From contig CALUUZ010000017.1 in assembly GCA_944324075.1 (NCBI GenBank), positions 1 through 64,000 of the forward strand: a stretch of DNA of 64,000 nt. Direction: 5' to 3'. Under the pieces are notes generated by a model. That model was not told the origin of the DNA. It ran no database searches and saw only the letters and a program-made list of their open reading frames with translations. A program made the position numbers and the translations under genes. The DNA comes from Candidatus Mailhella excrementigallinarum. GTDB taxonomy: Bacteria > Desulfobacterota > Desulfovibrionia > Desulfovibrionales > Desulfovibrionaceae. Shown piece by piece: positions 36,383-44,466 of this stretch. How positions within the stretch are numbered: the first letter of the stretch is position 1; each line of letters opens with the position of its first letter.

Positions 36383-36889
36383 TTAGCCAAGAATCCTGGC
36401 TATATATGTTTGCACATCGCCTCCTATGGTGGCTCCGATGCCGCGCAGGAAGGTGACGAGGTTGACGGCGAGTATCCCGCCGAAAAGATGGACGATGCCT
36501 CGGCTGAGGTTCATGGGCTGATTGGGCGTGTCACGCATGAGACACAGCCCCCGCGCAATGCCGATGACGCCGACCGTGGCTATGGCGTACACCGCGAACT
36601 GGATATAGACGGAGCCGGGCGAGGACGGCGGGCTGTAGCTCAACGACTGCTCGGAGCTTTGGTTGAAGACCGTCATGGACAGGGAATCCATGAGCGCGGG
36701 CAGATTGAGCAGCAGAACCGCGCAGACGAACGTCCAGACCGCTGTGGAACGGTTGAAGCGGTGCTTGTGGCTGACAGCCTGCCCCAGCGACATGACGGCG
36801 AAGCTCACGCCGATCAGATAGGCCAGCCGGACAAGCACCGGCCACCATTGCTGCAAGTGCGGGATGACGTTGGCGACGTAGTTGTCCAT
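36383..36889 (-). CDS. traQ: TraQ-like polytopic membrane protein
   Basis: A protein of 168 residues with at least four hydrophobic segments (about 18-40, 50-70, 95-115, 130-150). Size and position between traO and traR fit IncI1 TraQ, related to IcmC/DotE-type proteins of the inner membrane. Identification rests on order, length and topology. Confidence 0.6.
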   Translation of the reverse strand: MDNYVANVIPHLQQWWPVLVRLAYLIGVSFAVMSLGQAVSHKHRFNRSTAVWTFVCAVLLLNLPALMDSLSMTVFNQSSEQSLSYSPPSSPGSVYIQFAVYAIATVGVIGIARGLCLMRDTPNQPMNLSRGIVHLFGGILAVNLVTFLRGIGATIGGDVQTYIARILG

Positions 36890-36893
36890 GTCC

Positions 36894-38000
36894 TCACCTG
36901 CCCTTGACGTTCAGGACGAGAACACCCACAGGAGTGCCGCTTTCCAGCCGGACGGTCGGCGGACGGTCAAAGCCTTTTTCAAAGATTTTCCCGGCCTTTT
37001 CGCCTACCTTTCCGGCGGCTATCCATGCCTGGTCTTCCACGCTGTAGGTGTTCCACACCATTTGATCCGTGGTGTCGCCGCCTGATCCGTAAATGGTGCT
37101 TTGCGCGCCGCTGTAGCGTTTGGCGCTTCCCAGCCCCTCAAGAAAGGCGGACGCGACAAGGCCGCCCCAACGGCTGAAGAAATGGGTGTTCACGGAACTG
37201 GCGACCGAGGCTTCCGAAGTGGACGGATCAACGGCGTAGGCTTCAAGCTGGATGGTTTCGCCGGAGGGCAGAACCGCGCGATTGAACGCCAGAACAAGGC
37301 GTTCGTCATACCGCTGGAAGCCGCCCATCAGCCGCGCGTTGCGGTATGCGCCGGAGGTGACTGTAGCCAGCACGGCGGACGGCACATCCGAGTTCACGCC
37401 CACATCCATGATGGCATAGAGCAGATCGCCCGGCTTGAGCGCCACGGCTTTCGGCGTATTCGCGGACGGTGTTGTTTCCTGTATTGCCGCAGCAGGCGTG
37501 GCCGCCGGAGCTTCTTCGGAGAACTCGCGCAGATAGACGATCTTTCCTTCCCCGACCGAAACAGCGGACAGTTTGGCGTCCAGAGCGTCCAAATCCTCCA
37601 TCATGCGCTTGAGCATGGCGTTGTCCGTCGTCTGGGTACGGACAGGCGCGGTACGCACCTGCGCGACGGGCGGCGCAGCCGGGCGCGGGTCTTCCTTCTT
37701 CACGACCACGGGCTTTCGCTGGCCCACAGGCGTGGGAACAAAACTCTCGCCTTTCTGAAGTGCGGCATCGGCTTGCTGGGCATCATGCTTTTTGAGCTTG
37801 TCGTTGTATTCTTCAGAGCCTTCGCCGCCCGCCTGTCCCCTGATGGATTCGGATCGCGCCGAAACCAGCCTCGCGTCGGAAGACGGCTTTTCCGGCGTGA
37901 AGACCACAACGGCGGCGAAAACAACCACAACCGCAAACGCCGTCCCCAACAGGCCGAACATGATGACGCGGCGCTTCTTTTCCGTGCTGGTGATGCTCAT
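36894..38000 (-). CDS. traO: TraO/DotG (IcmE)-like core-complex protein
   Basis: A protein of 368 residues: a short cytoplasmic N-terminus, one membrane helix (about 13-34), a charged linker, and a VirB10-like C-terminal domain (KPGDLLYAIMDVGVNSDVPS, ... LMGGFQRYDERLVLAFN, LPSGETIQLEAYAVD). DotG spans the envelope as the core of the type IVB channel. It is far shorter than Legionella DotG because the repeat region is absent, as in IncI TraO. GGGGGAAG precedes the ATG. Confidence 0.85.
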   Translation of the reverse strand: MSITSTEKKRRVIMFGLLGTAFAVVVVFAAVVVFTPEKPSSDARLVSARSESIRGQAGGEGSEEYNDKLKKHDAQQADAALQKGESFVPTPVGQRKPVVVKKEDPRPAAPPVAQVRTAPVRTQTTDNAMLKRMMEDLDALDAKLSAVSVGEGKIVYLREFSEEAPAATPAAAIQETTPSANTPKAVALKPGDLLYAIMDVGVNSDVPSAVLATVTSGAYRNARLMGGFQRYDERLVLAFNRAVLPSGETIQLEAYAVDPSTSEASVASSVNTHFFSRWGGLVASAFLEGLGSAKRYSGAQSTIYGSGGDTTDQMVWNTYSVEDQAWIAAGKVGEKAGKIFEKGFDRPPTVRLESGTPVGVLVLNVKGR

Positions 38001-38009
38001 GCTTCCCCC

Positions 38010-38975
38010 TTACTGACCATTGCTCAGGACAAAGGTCTGAATCTGGCCGTTGATGGAAAGCATGATGCGTGTTGTGGCAGGCGTTTCGTAACAGCGTGTG
38101 TTGCCCGCGCCATTGACCACCGCGCTCCAGGCAGGCCACATCAGAGCGTTGCTTGTCCTGATGTAGTGCTTGCCGTTGTATTTCCAGATGCCGACATTTT
38201 CAGATTGCGGCTCCATGCGAATCCGCACAGCGCCCTCCGGCGGTACGCGGTCAAGAAAGGCCAGCATGGAGGAATCCGCCGTTTCCCTGATGTCCTTGAG
38301 GATGGGAACACTGGCCTTCGGGCCGTGATGGGCAAGCCGGAACAGGACAAGCGCGTCCGCCTTGCGCTCCGGCGCGCGCACGGAATCCGATTCCAGCCGG
38401 ACGACCAGCGGCATGTCCCGGCCTTCCAGCGTCACCACAAGGGTGGACGTGGCGTAGCCCTGGGTGGGCATGACGTTGAGCAGGTTCCCGTCCGGCAGTT
38501 CAGGGCGCAGCACCTGAAAGAAGGATGGGCCGCCATTGGTCACGGAAGTGACAGGCCAGGGCTGTCCCGTGGAATCGTGGAAGACCAGAGACGTGGCGAT
38601 ATTGGCCGTGGTGAACACAGGCACGGGAGAACGACCCGGCTCCAGGGAGACGCTCACGGTGCGCGTGTTCAGATCGGGAGACACGGGCAGGAGAGCGCGT
38701 TCCCGCTCGTCGGAACGCGAGCGGTATTCCTGAATCTGCCCCTGATCCAGCGGCATCATCTGCCGCAGGGATTCTTCAAACAGGGCTTGCGCGTCCTTTT
38801 TCGTCGCTCCCCCGGACGATGGCGCTGTGTTCGCGCTTGCCCCGTTTCCCGGCTGGTTTTCCGGCTGTCCGAGAACCACGGTTCGCTGATCCGCTACGGG
38901 CGGCGTATGCTCATTCGCCAGAGCCGGTTGCCCGGAGAGAGCCGCCAGCACCAGAAGACACAGTATTTTTTTCAC
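38010..38975 (-). CDS. traN: TraN/DotH (IcmK)-like outer-membrane core protein
   Basis: A protein of 321 residues beginning at GTG with AAAGGA upstream. It has a signal peptide (about 1-20), a linker, and a DotH-family domain (IATSLVFHDSTGQPWPVTSV, then LNVMPTQGYATSTLVVTLEG, and VGIWKYNGKHYIRTSNAL). DotH forms the outer-membrane ring with DotC and DotD. It opens the tra gene series, 10 bases after the winged-helix gene. Confidence 0.9.
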   Translation of the reverse strand: MKKILCLLVLAALSGQPALANEHTPPVADQRTVVLGQPENQPGNGASANTAPSSGGATKKDAQALFEESLRQMMPLDQGQIQEYRSRSDERERALLPVSPDLNTRTVSVSLEPGRSPVPVFTTANIATSLVFHDSTGQPWPVTSVTNGGPSFFQVLRPELPDGNLLNVMPTQGYATSTLVVTLEGRDMPLVVRLESDSVRAPERKADALVLFRLAHHGPKASVPILKDIRETADSSMLAFLDRVPPEGAVRIRMEPQSENVGIWKYNGKHYIRTSNALMWPAWSAVVNGAGNTRCYETPATTRIMLSINGQIQTFVLSNGQ

Positions 38976-38985
38976 GACAAATCCT

Positions 38986-40152
38986 TTATGCGTAAGCGAA
39001 CGCGGCGCGTTCAGGTTGTTCCCCGCCGGGGAAAAAGCGTGAGACAGGCAGATTTTTCAAAATGTCCCCCACCGATCGGCAGGGAGTTCCGGCTTCGCGC
39101 CGGGCGTTCAGCGGTTGACGTTTCGTGAGGAAATCCGCCGTCTGACGGCGGCGTTTGAACTCGTTCAGAAACTCGATGATGCCCAGGCTGTTCTCCGGCG
39201 GAACGTCATCGGCGGAAGGCGCACGGTTTTGGGAGTGCAGATACTGCCAGATGCCGAAGGGCATGGCGTCGTTGGCTATGGGCGGGAATTTTGCCGCAAA
39301 GGCATCGAACAGAGGCCGCAGTCGCGCTCTTTCCGCGTCTTTTTGTTCCTTGAGGCGCTGTTCCTGTTCCTCACGAACGCGGCGAGCATGGAGCGCGGAT
39401 TGCTTTTGTGCGGCTTCCGCCAGTTCCGCAGGCGGAAGCGGATCAAGCCAGCGTTGTCCACGCAGCCAGTTGCCCATTTGCGGCACAAAACGGCCCTGTT
39501 CGCGCTGCCAGCCTTCCGAGGCCGCGAATCGTCGGATGGCGGCATGGAGTTCCGGGAGCGACGGAAGCTGGCCGCTCCGTGAGAGTTTGAGCCAGGCCAT
39601 GCGGGCGAAGCCCTTGGCTTCCTTTTTGGGGTACAGCGTCCAGACGCTTTCAAAATCAGGAAGAGAAGAAGACACGCCCCCCGCCGCAGGCGCTTTGCAT
39701 GTGTGGCGAACAGGAACAGGCGCTGTTTCATCAGGCGCATGGGGGGAAAGGGGGGAATTTTCTTCTTTTCGTTGTTTGTTAAGAGTGGTTAATGAGCCGG
39801 ATGTTGCCTCATTGCAGCCAGATTCTGACTGCTTGTTGGCAAAATTTGTCTCTTGAGTTTTGACCATCTCTTCAGGGCGCAAAAGGTAATAAACGGAAGA
39901 ACGGTATTGCTCACGCCTGATGAAAATGAGTTTTTCCCTGACAAGTTCCGCAAGGTAGTTCTTGACGCTGCTGATGCTGCACGAAAGCCTCTTGGCAAGC
40001 GTTGCCTGCGAAGGCCAACAATGGTCTTTATCAGCGGCATAATCACACAAAATCGCGTACATGGTTTTTGCTCCGAACGTCATGGACTTTTCCAAAACAA
40101 ACTGTGGCAGAATCGGGCCGTGAATATTTCCCCTTGGGGCAAACGTCTCCAT
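38986..40152 (-). CDS. winged-helix replication-type protein of the element
   Basis: A protein of 388 residues. Residues about 20-90 (FGAKTMYAILCDYAADKDHC, WPSQATLAKRLSCSISSVKN) form a winged-helix domain of the kind seen in plasmid and phage replication proteins. A linker rich in Pro and polar residues follows, then FESVWTLYPKKEAKGFARMA, common in phage replisome-organiser proteins. It may start replication of the excised element or regulate the tra operon it heads. GGGAGAAAG precedes the ATG. The upstream region carries a palindrome and divergent promoter. Confidence 0.6.
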   Translation of the reverse strand: METFAPRGNIHGPILPQFVLEKSMTFGAKTMYAILCDYAADKDHCWPSQATLAKRLSCSISSVKNYLAELVREKLIFIRREQYRSSVYYLLRPEEMVKTQETNFANKQSESGCNEATSGSLTTLNKQRKEENSPLSPHAPDETAPVPVRHTCKAPAAGGVSSSLPDFESVWTLYPKKEAKGFARMAWLKLSRSGQLPSLPELHAAIRRFAASEGWQREQGRFVPQMGNWLRGQRWLDPLPPAELAEAAQKQSALHARRVREEQEQRLKEQKDAERARLRPLFDAFAAKFPPIANDAMPFGIWQYLHSQNRAPSADDVPPENSLGIIEFLNEFKRRRQTADFLTKRQPLNARREAGTPCRSVGDILKNLPVSRFFPGGEQPERAAFAYA

Positions 40153-40195
40153 TTTTTCTTTCTCCCGGCCCGAAAAAAGACAAAAACAGCAGATT

Positions 40196-40209
40196 CGTTG
40201 TTGACAACG
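40196..40209. promoter_or_regulatory. operator-like palindrome
   Basis: CGTTGT and ACAACG form a perfect inverted repeat with a 2-nt centre. It overlaps the -35 box of a plus-strand promoter and lies 44 nt upstream of the winged-helix gene on the minus strand, a natural site for autoregulation. Confidence 0.5.
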
Positions 40210-40229
40210 AGGAACCTTCCGGCTACCGT
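40201..40229 (+). promoter_or_regulatory. sigma-70-type promoter, candidate small RNA promoter
   Basis: A perfect TTGACA at 40201-40206, a 17-nt spacer, and TACCGT at 40224-40229 (fits the TAnnnT -10). Transcription would start near 40236 and run into a strong terminator about 70 nt later, with no plausible ORF between. Confidence 0.5.
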
Positions 40230-40235
40230 TGTTCT

Positions 40236-40308
40236 CACGTTACGTGCGTAAGAACATCAGTTCTGCAATAGAAGCCGTTGAGTTGCCGCTCGACGGCTTT
40301 TTTGTTTT
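40236..40308 (+). ncRNA. candidate small RNA divergent from the replication-type gene
   Basis: Between the promoter and the terminator lie about 70 nt with a stem made of GTTCT (from 40230) and AGAAC around a CACGT/ACGTG inner palindrome, followed by the terminator stem. The order promoter, stem-loop, terminator and the lack of an ORF suggest a short structured RNA, perhaps a copy-control or regulatory RNA next to the replication-type gene. No known family is recognised. Confidence 0.35.
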
Positions 40309-40309
40309 T
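40273..40309 (+). terminator. intrinsic terminator
   Basis: AGCCGTTGAG pairs with CTCGACGGCT (one G-U) around a 6-nt loop, followed at once by TTTTTT and a second T-run. It is a classic rho-independent terminator on the plus strand, with no protein-coding gene upstream on that strand. Confidence 0.8.
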
Positions 40310-40510
40310 CTGGGCTTGGCTACTTCCTCAATGGAAAGTCCTCTTGAGGCGAGTTGACGGATCATTCAAACGTGGGCATCACGCATCACCGCAGGGCAGC
40401 GCCGGAGGGAGGCTTCCGGCGTCTGCCCGAAGGACGAGGCTCCCGGAGGAGGAGCGCGGATGCGCGGCTGTTCGTCTGGAAGAGAAGAAGGAAAGAAAGG
40501 GCCGTATATG

Positions 40511-40559
40511 AAAAAAACTCCCGCCGACCATGCAGGAGGAATCATGGCCGGGGGGAGTT
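40511..40559 (-). terminator. terminator on the minus strand (glycosyltransferase side)
   Basis: AACTCCC-(G)CCG-CATG arms pair across 40516-40559, and on the minus strand the hairpin is followed by seven T residues. It would stop transcripts coming from the glycosyltransferase gene about 230 bases to the right, so it may already belong to the host chromosome. Confidence 0.6.
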
Positions 40560-40652
40560 CAGTACGGAGGGAAAACAGGAAAAGAACCGAAAAAAACAAA
40601 ATTTTTTCGGAAAATTTTTTGTTCTCGATAACTATGTTATATTCTTGGGGAA

Positions 40653-40796
40653 ATGGAAGGCGGCTGGCGAAAAATGGATAAGAAAATGGATAAGCAACCG
40701 AGGAAGAAAGCCGGTAAAAGCTGTCAGGATCAGGCTCCGGTATCTTCCTGTAAATATAAGAAATTAAAGAGAAACTATCCGTATTGGATGTATTAG
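40653..40796 (+). CDS. possible small basic protein at element/chromosome junction
   Basis: An ORF of 47 codons, Lys-rich, with two cysteines (SCQDQAPVSSCKYKK) and an aromatic end (NYPYWMY). A GGGG lies close to the ATG but spacing is poor (2 nt). It occupies the AT-rich junction region and overlaps the 3' end of the glycosyltransferase gene by 4 bases on the opposite strand. Low-confidence call. Confidence 0.2.
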   Translation: MEGGWRKMDKKMDKQPRKKAGKSCQDQAPVSSCKYKKLKRNYPYWMY

Positions 40797-41908
40797 TCTG
40801 ACATGTGAGGGGCTCTCTCTCTCTCTCTCCATGTCTGCTTCAGGCCTTTCAGCCATGCCTTGAAAACCTTGTGGCCGTTATGAAGCCTGTGCAGAAGCGG
40901 ATAATGGAGGTTCAGCCCCTGAGCGCGCAGGAAGGCCACCGCGTCCGGCTCAGACATGTTTGTATGCATCTTGTTGATAAAGAAGGAATCCCATTCGGCC
41001 CGGAAATCCCGTTCCACACCTTCTTCCCGGGCGATGGAATTCAGGATTTCACAATAGACAGCGCGGACACTCTGCATTCCGGCGATGGTGCGATCCCGGA
41101 TTTCCTGTGCGGAAACGGGGAGTTGCCGGGCTTTTTTGACGGCTTCAGCCACAGCTTCCGGCACAGGTTCTGTCCAGATGACATAGTCCTTGTCAAAAAA
41201 GGCTTCCCGGCCGCCGATGCTGGGAGTGGTCACCACGGGCAGGCCGCACAGCAGGTATTCCATGGCGGCAAAGCATGCGCCCTCCTCAGCGGAAAGAATG
41301 ACGCCGCAATGGCTGGATGCATAGACTTTGCAGATCTCTTCTATGTTGTAATGCTGCCATGTCCTGCCGTTATACTGAGGGAAGTGAAGATGAGGGCAGG
41401 CACCTTTATATTTTTCGGACAGAGGAAGCACAGTTTTTACATACTCATAATCCTGTGGATCGAGAAAATAGGTAATGAGGCAGCAGTTCTGTATATCACG
41501 AACAAGCTCTATACGTTTATAAGGAGCCATGCGTGAATTTATGACTGCATCATAGTGCTTTTTTTCATCTTGAATGGTATAAAGGCGTTCGTCCAGAAAG
41601 GCATTCTGATTACAGAGTTCGGATCGGATTCCATGCTCGCGCAATAGCTGCAATTCGTCCGGTTCATTGGCCAGTACCGTCACAACCAGATGGGGATACC
41701 TGCGCAAGTGGCGGTGATAGGCGCGGTTGAAGGCTTCAAATTTGCGTCTGGGCAAAATCGACCAGTTCAGCGTCAGAACGAAGTGAATGCGTCCGCGGGC
41801 CGGCCTGAGCAGATACGGGGCGAGCTGCTTGATGGGGGAAAAGATATTCCCGAAATTGTAACAGTGGATAATCCATGGGTTTTTGGAAACGATGTGGAAG
41901 CCAGGCAT
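40793..41908 (-). CDS. family-1-type glycosyltransferase
   Basis: A protein of 371 residues. The N-terminal half holds FVLTLNWSILPRRKFEAFN, and the C-terminal half the donor-binding region with SAEEGACFAAMEYLLCGLPV followed by VTTPSIGGREAFFD, the GT4-type signature (E...E spacing and GGxE-like motif). The acceptor is unknown; surface polysaccharide is likely. The ATG at 41908 follows GGAAGGA; another ATG 12 codons earlier is possible. The last codons lie in a (CT)8 tract. It is the first chromosomal gene beside the element. Confidence 0.7.
   Translation of the reverse strand: MPGFHIVSKNPWIIHCYNFGNIFSPIKQLAPYLLRPARGRIHFVLTLNWSILPRRKFEAFNRAYHRHLRRYPHLVVTVLANEPDELQLLREHGIRSELCNQNAFLDERLYTIQDEKKHYDAVINSRMAPYKRIELVRDIQNCCLITYFLDPQDYEYVKTVLPLSEKYKGACPHLHFPQYNGRTWQHYNIEEICKVYASSHCGVILSAEEGACFAAMEYLLCGLPVVTTPSIGGREAFFDKDYVIWTEPVPEAVAEAVKKARQLPVSAQEIRDRTIAGMQSVRAVYCEILNSIAREEGVERDFRAEWDSFFINKMHTNMSEPDAVAFLRAQGLNLHYPLLHRLHNGHKVFKAWLKGLKQTWRERERAPHMSD
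40813..40828. repeat. (CT)8 dinucleotide tract in glycosyltransferase 3' end
   Basis: Eight CT units in a row, read on the coding strand as Arg-Glu repeats (RERER) near the C-terminus. Gain or loss of a unit would change the last 11 or so residues and the stop position. Confidence 0.8.
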
Positions 41909-41944
41909 GATGTTTCCTTCCGGAGTCTGGACGCGTCTTGCCAT

Positions 41945-42060
41945 GAGAGCGTTTGCGTTTGAAAATATCTGCCGGCCGGGAGCCTGTGCGCCGGAGCGCG
42001 GGGTTCACATCTCCGCCGGAGTTCAATGCTGCAGAGGAGCTGCGGCGACGCCGGAGAGGG
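41945..42060 (+). repeat. dispersed intergenic repeat, family A copy 1
   Basis: This gap carries TTTGAAAATATCTGCCGGCC and, further on, CTCCGCCGGAGTTCA and GACGCCGGAGAGGGGAGC. The same blocks in the same order occur near 54.8 kb (same direction) and 52.1 kb (opposite direction). It lies between ychF and the glycosyltransferase gene. It is the most diverged of the three copies. Confidence 0.6.
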
Positions 42061-42088
42061 GAGCTTTGCCCTGGAAAGGCTCCAGCGG

Positions 42089-43192
42089 CTACACGTTGAA
42101 CAGGAAGTGCATGATATCGCCGTCGCGCACGATGTATTCCTTGCCTTCCACGCGCAGAGTGCCGGCAGAGCGGCAGGCCGCCTCGCTCCTGTACTCCATG
42201 TAGTCGGCATAACTGATGACTTCAGCCCGGATGAATCCCTTTTCAAAGTCGCTGTGAATGACGCCGGCAGTCTGCGGCGCCTTCCAGCCCTGTTTAAATG
42301 TCCATGCGCGTACTTCCTTGGGACCGGCAGTGAAGTAGCTGGCCAGCCCCAGGGCATGATAGCCGGTACGGATGACGCTGAGCAGGCCGCTTTCGCCTAT
42401 GCCGTAGGATTCAAGCATTTCTTTCTGCTCCGCCTCGGAAAGTCCCTGGAGTTCTTCTTCCAGGCGGGCGCAGATTTTTACCAGCTCCGCCCCGCGCGAG
42501 CTTGCGAGACCGCGCAGCGCCTGCACATGGGAGTTGTCTTCCGCCAGGCCGTCCTCGTCCACATTGGCGCAGTAAATAACCGGCTTCGCAGTGAGCAGCG
42601 CCAGTTCGCGCCACATCTGGCGGAAAGGCTCGTTGAGTTCCGGCACCTCATAGGAAGAGGCGGGCCTGCCTTCGTTCAGGTGCGCGAGCAGCTTCCGTCC
42701 CTCATCCACAGCCTTTGTCAGTTCCCTGTCGCCCTTGACCTGTTTCTGGAGGCGTTCCAGGCGCTTGGTCACGCTGTCGATGTCGGCCAGCAGCAATTCT
42801 GTTTCAATCGTTTCCACATCGCGCAGCGGGTCAACGCTGCCGTCCACATGGGTAATATTTTCGTCTTCAAAGCAGCGCACCACTTCCACGATGGCCGCGC
42901 ATTCACGGATATTGGCCAGGAACTGGTTGCCCAGTCCTTCGCCCTTGCTCGCCCCTCGCACCAGACCGGCAATGTCGATGAAGTCCACCGTGGCGTAAAT
43001 GGTCTTGGCGGGTCTGACCAGCTCGGTCAGGGCGTCTACACGGGCATCCGGCACCGGCACCGTAGCCTTGTTCGGCTCGATGGTGCAGAAGGGATAATTC
43101 GCGGCCTCGGCGTTCTGCGCCCTGGTCAGTGCGTTGAAAAGCGTGGATTTGCCCACATTGGGCAGTCCGACGATGCCTATGCTCAATGCCAT
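42089..43192 (-). CDS. ychF: YchF-type P-loop ATPase
   Basis: A protein of 367 residues, the full family length. Walker A is [18 protein letters not shown] at the N-terminus, with VDIAGLV (G3, DxxG) and NVDE in place of the GTP-specific NKxD, which in this family gives ATP preference. The TGS domain is at the C-terminus ([20 protein letters not shown]). YchF binds ribosomes and is linked to stress response. GGAG precedes the ATG. Confidence 0.95.
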   Translation of the reverse strand: MALSIGIVGLPNVGKSTLFNALTRAQNAEAANYPFCTIEPNKATVPVPDARVDALTELVRPAKTIYATVDFIDIAGLVRGASKGEGLGNQFLANIRECAAIVEVVRCFEDENITHVDGSVDPLRDVETIETELLLADIDSVTKRLERLQKQVKGDRELTKAVDEGRKLLAHLNEGRPASSYEVPELNEPFRQMWRELALLTAKPVIYCANVDEDGLAEDNSHVQALRGLASSRGAELVKICARLEEELQGLSEAEQKEMLESYGIGESGLLSVIRTGYHALGLASYFTAGPKEVRAWTFKQGWKAPQTAGVIHSDFEKGFIRAEVISYADYMEYRSEAACRSAGTLRVEGKEYIVRDGDIMHFLFNV

Positions 43193-43554
43193 GGTATGCT
43201 CCGTGCGGAGAAAGTCGTTGAAAAAAGAAAGAAGGAGGACATTTCATCTCTGAAAACGCCGCTGCCGAAAATAAGCAAAAGACCGGGGGAAGGCAACCAC
43301 GGCCGTTGGAGCCGCGCTGCCCGGACGACGCATGGAGGAGCTGGTGCGGGATGAAGGGAACTGGCCGGACGGCAGTCCGGCAGAAGATGTTTCCGTCCGG
43401 ACGCGGCTGACGGAAACAGCATACGGCAGGTGTGCCTTTCCACCATGGAAGGGCGCTTATGCCGCATGCCCGGCACAGGGAATCTCCCAGCCGGAAGTGC
43501 CGGGAACTCCATACCTCCGCGGCGCCGCCGCCGGAACTTTACGCTGCCGGGGCA
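43193..43554. other. gene-free gap with hairpin and partial repeat
   Basis: About 360 bases without a convincing ORF. GCCGGAC and GTCCGGC form a perfect 7-bp hairpin at 43364-43381. The last 35 bases next to the FlgO-like gene (CGCCGGAACTTTACGCTGCCG) resemble the middle of repeat family A and may be a remnant. No promoter was identified with confidence. Confidence 0.45.
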
Positions 43555-44181
43555 TCAGTTGCGCGGCAGTTTCGTCCGTACCGTAGGTCCGAGCGGCTGC
43601 GCACCGGAAGCGTCGCGCAGAAGCGGCAGTAGCTCGTCCGTCACGGGCACGGTGCCGGAGCCTGCGGCCAGCACCTCCCGCGTGGGAGTGTGAATGAGGC
43701 GCATGTTGAAGCGCACGCTGCGTTCGGTGACGGTATAGGTGCCTGTCAGCACTGCATGCGTATTCACATCGCGGGAGACAAGTTTTCCGACATCGCGGGT
43801 GAGCAGAAATTCCCCTCGTTCAGGCGTCATGAGAACCTCGTCGCCCTTGCGCAGTTCTTCAAGTCTGTACCCCCTTTCCTTGAAGTAGCGGGCCAGTTCT
43901 TCGGACATCTGGCGGGCCAGGGGGCTGGTGCGCTTGAGGTTGTCCAGCCAGACGGGCACGGTGCAGGCGATGGATACCTGGTCTCGCGTCATTTCCGAAG
44001 GCTCGAGAATGCGCATGAGCTGCTCGTCAAGCTGTCTGCCGATATTGTCGGCCGTTTTTGGCACGAAGCCGATGGTGGGGCCTTCTTCCGGCAGGATTGA
44101 GTCAAGCAGTCCCGCGCGGGCGGGGACGACGCCCAGTATGAATATGACGGCAACACAGAACAGAATGCGGCGGAAAGGCAT
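43555..44181 (-). CDS. FlgO-domain exported protein
   Basis: A protein of 208 residues with a signal peptide (about 1-23). Its central part (IGRQLDEQLMRILEPSEM; LARQMSEELARYFKERGY; FLLTRDVGKLVSRDVNTHAV) follows the FlgO pattern, and it ends with VRFNMRLIHTPTREVLAAGS. FlgO is an outer-membrane protein needed for flagellar stability in Vibrio, but the domain also occurs elsewhere. Third gene of a tight set with a lipoprotein and a second FlgO-like protein; no flagellar gene is near. Confidence 0.65.
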   Translation of the reverse strand: MPFRRILFCVAVIFILGVVPARAGLLDSILPEEGPTIGFVPKTADNIGRQLDEQLMRILEPSEMTRDQVSIACTVPVWLDNLKRTSPLARQMSEELARYFKERGYRLEELRKGDEVLMTPERGEFLLTRDVGKLVSRDVNTHAVLTGTYTVTERSVRFNMRLIHTPTREVLAAGSGTVPVTDELLPLLRDASGAQPLGPTVRTKLPRN

Positions 44182-44200
44182 GTCGGCCTCGCGTGCGCGA

Positions 44201-44464
44201 TCAGCGCAGGGTTTTAATTTGCAGATCCACGGCTGCCAGCTCCTGCTTCAGCCGTTCCACAACGGTCGGCGTGCGTGCGGCCGCCAGGGCCAGGGCAAAA
44301 TGCTGCCGAGCCAGCTCATAGCGATATTCCGCCTGATAACGGCGGGCCAGTACCCAGTTGTCCATGGTTTCGTCAGATTCCGCGACAAGGGGGGAATGGA
44401 AGGAACAACCGGCCAGAAACAACCCCATGAGCAGAGGCACAAGCAAAATTCGCAGCAGGCTCAC
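44201..44464 (-). CDS. small lipoprotein
   Basis: A protein of 87 residues starting at GTG (GGGGAGG upstream). The lipobox LAGC follows a hydrophobic stretch. The mature part is one helical hairpin (ARRYQAEYRYELARQHFALA, then LKQELAAVDLQIKTL), as in half of a TPR repeat. It lies between two FlgO-like genes and is almost contiguous with the first, so the three probably act together at the outer membrane. Confidence 0.65.
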   Translation of the reverse strand: MSLLRILLVPLLMGLFLAGCSFHSPLVAESDETMDNWVLARRYQAEYRYELARQHFALALAAARTPTVVERLKQELAAVDLQIKTLR

Positions 44465-44466
44465 GA

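Noticed and set aside
40278..40511. Short ORFs in the junction region, plus strand
   Set aside because: They begin inside a terminator, lack ribosome sites and have low-quality translations.
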